Shown one piece after another: positions 62,471 through 64,000 of a stretch of DNA of 64,000 nucleotides. This stretch comes from Botryotinia globosa. Taxonomy: Eukaryota; Ascomycota; Leotiomycetes; Helotiales; Sclerotiniaceae. Position numbers and translations under genes: made by a program. The first letter of the stretch is position 1. The number at the start of each line of letters is the position of its first letter. The notes beneath the pieces are model-generated. The model saw nothing but the letters and a program-made list of their open reading frames with translations, ran no database searches and was not told the DNA's origin. The DNA is taken from positions 1,550,001-1,614,000 of the forward strand of contig RCSZ01000014.1 of the NCBI GenBank assembly GCA_014898425.1. The letters run 5' to 3'.

Positions 62471-62965
62471 CATGTCAACATCTGATAGGCTAGACTATGA
62501 AATTTGGATGAGATTGATATAGCTTTGGTTGCCTTTAGAGAGGATTGGGATATTAGGTGATAGGTATTGATGTTAACTTCTTGAGGAGAGAGATAGAATA
62601 CAATGAAAGGTCTTTTATTGAAGAACCAAGATACAACGATATCAAAGGAGGAAATAAATGATGCTTATAGGGAAGTACAGAAAGATTAAGTCAGTAAGAG
62701 TGGGAAAAGAGGCAACAAATGTTGAAAAATCGATTAATATTAAACTTTCATAGGGTAGTAAGAAGGACAGAAACTTGAGGAGATGTGAGAGCAAAGATTA
62801 TCGATGAGAAAGAAAAATGTTTGAAAACATGTGAGACAAGCTTATTGATTTTTGTGGTGAAATTTACAGTATCTTGACACTTGGATTTCCTCACGTTGAA
62901 GAATTATTACACTTTTGTACTTGAGGAGCTCATGATATTAAGATAAATCAATCAGCGTGAATTAT
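62471..62965. other. 3' flank of the PRA1-like gene
   Basis: No gene; purine-rich plus strand (GAGAAAG, AGGAG runs). Confidence 0.5.
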
Positions 62966-64000
62966 TTACACGCAGTGCAATGTTCCATCGTCATGTGTGT
63001 GGCACTCGGTCCCAGTGGTAGCAGCCGCAGTGGGACTAGCTTCAGCTGGGATGATTCTTGTCGGGTTCACAGTCGGCGTCGATGCAGTCGATGTAGTCAA
63101 TACAGTCGCTGCAGGAGCACTATGTGGATCCACCTCCTTTTCATCACTAGCCTTGCCTACGCATCCCTCGCCAGCAACAGCAATATCATACGCATACGCC
63201 TCGGTTGCAAAATACGTTAACGTAGCACTATTGTGTCCTGCCAGCGTATAGTTGCTACCAGCTGCGAGCTCTTGAACACCATGGTACCCATCAGCATGGT
63301 GACCGACGATTTCTTCGCCAATGAGCGGGACATGATAGAGTCTATGCATGAGATCTGGAGCCCAGAAGTCTGCCGGTCTGCCGGTTGCGACCTTAAATCC
63401 TCGTGCGCATAGTGCAGTTAGAGGAAGGCGGGTTTGGTAGGAGAGTGGGCATATGACGGTTTCGGCTGTTGCATTTTCACCGCGCCAGTGGCCTGCCCAT
63501 GCTATGAGATGTCAGACGAGGTGATATTATAAGAATATCTTGCTCTGTATCGGTGTACTTACCATTCTGAGTCTCACAATTTCTGTCAGGATCATCACAA
63601 CGGAAGACAACTCCAGCGCGGTTACCAGAGGCGATCTTGTCAAACCATCCCATTGGCGTGGCAGTAGGACCTTTGCCGAAATACTTTTGGAAGATCTCGG
63701 ATTTATTACCATGGACAAGGACTAAGGAGTTTATTAACATTGACTTGGTACTGGCCATCTTAGGTGGTACTAACTGTGATTCTTTGCATGCTCAGCCATT
63801 TCAATCGCTTGTCTCAACCCTTCGCTAAGCTCATGACGCTCCGTTGCATTGCAGGATGGGTGGATCGTGAAGTGAGAGACATAATCGCCCTGCCACTTAT
63901 ATTCCGTTGCCTGACCTGAAGAGACAGCAAGCTCGGATACCGGATCGGGAGAGACGGCTGCATTTGCGGTGGTAAGAGGGTACGCCAATACACCAAAAGC
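62966..64000 (-). CDS. PRA1/Asp f 2-like secreted zinc-binding protein (zincophore), 5' end outside the window
   Basis: Three exons seen (beyond 64000-63775, 63721-63563, 63501-62966), phase-consistent; introns are 53 and 61 bp. The visible start [14 protein letters not shown] is the end of a signal peptide, so only a few N-terminal residues lie outside. Family features in order: [89 protein letters not shown] and [10 protein letters not shown] Ser/Thr/Ala-rich linker leads to the C-terminal [12 protein letters not shown], the His/Cys zinc motif of PRA1-type zincophores. These proteins scavenge extracellular zinc and are repressed by zinc; several are allergens or bind host factors. Usually divergent to a ZIP zinc transporter gene, which would lie just outside this window. 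Confidence 0.95.

Overview
The window is nuclear DNA of a filamentous ascomycete. Short introns with GT/AG borders and CTAAC or CTGAC branch sites, CFEM, RTA1-like, PRM1, GH62 and PRA1/Asp f 2-type genes, and a fungal lysine-pathway enzyme all point there. Protein wording and the alternation of gene-bearing DNA with very AT-rich blocks suggest a Leotiomycete, possibly Sclerotiniaceae-like; the lineage is inference, not proof. Reading frames inside repeats are broken by TAA/TAG/TGA where CAA/CAG/CGA would be expected, and satellite units differ almost only by transitions. Both are signatures of repeat-induced point mutation (RIP).

Layout. 1-600: end of one small inverted-repeat element and a complete TA-flanked MITE. 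1.1-2.0 kb: GPI-anchored CFEM protein. 2.7-4.5 kb (-): homocitrate synthase. 7.0-8.2 kb: RTA1-like membrane protein. 8.75-9.7 kb: first copy of a long-arm foldback element. 10.4-12.8 kb (-): PRM1 membrane-fusion protein. 14.9-17.1 kb (-): ARMH3/DUF1741 protein, divergent from ISA1 at 17.9-18.7 kb. 19.0-19.8 kb (-): small Dabb-domain protein. 22.8-24.2 kb (-): bHLH transcription factor. 24.2-29.0 kb: repeat-rich spacer with a heptamer satellite. 29.0-30.8 kb: TMEM135-like membrane protein. 31.4-31.9 kb: a 511-bp TIR element. 32.3-36.1 kb: broken 2EXR-like gene, small Cys-rich ORF, and an O-methyltransferase torn into two oppositely oriented pieces.

36-54 kb is mostly AT-rich transposon debris, microsatellites and 9-bp minisatellites. 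One intact gene stands inside it: a secreted GMC oxidoreductase (39.7-41.5 kb, -). 54.6-55.6 kb (-): GH62 arabinofuranosidase. 56-62.5 kb: more repeats plus a GC-normal but ORF-less relic. 63-64 kb (-): PRA1/Asp f 2-like zincophore running off the right edge.

Functionally the left 31 kb holds housekeeping genes (lysine synthesis, Fe-S assembly, membrane traffic and fusion, transcription). The right half is an accessory compartment where secreted enzymes (GMC, GH62, PRA1) sit among RIP-mutated repeats. At least four repeat families recur here: a ~0.8-0.95 kb foldback element (3 copies), a ~510-bp TIR element (2 complete, 1 interrupted, 2 one-ended copies), a TA-flanked pogo-like element with end ACCGATATCCC (2 copies, one nested inside the 510-bp family), and a tRNA-like repeat (4 copies). 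A fifth, GC-capped repeat appears twice, once with an 85-unit TTA tail.
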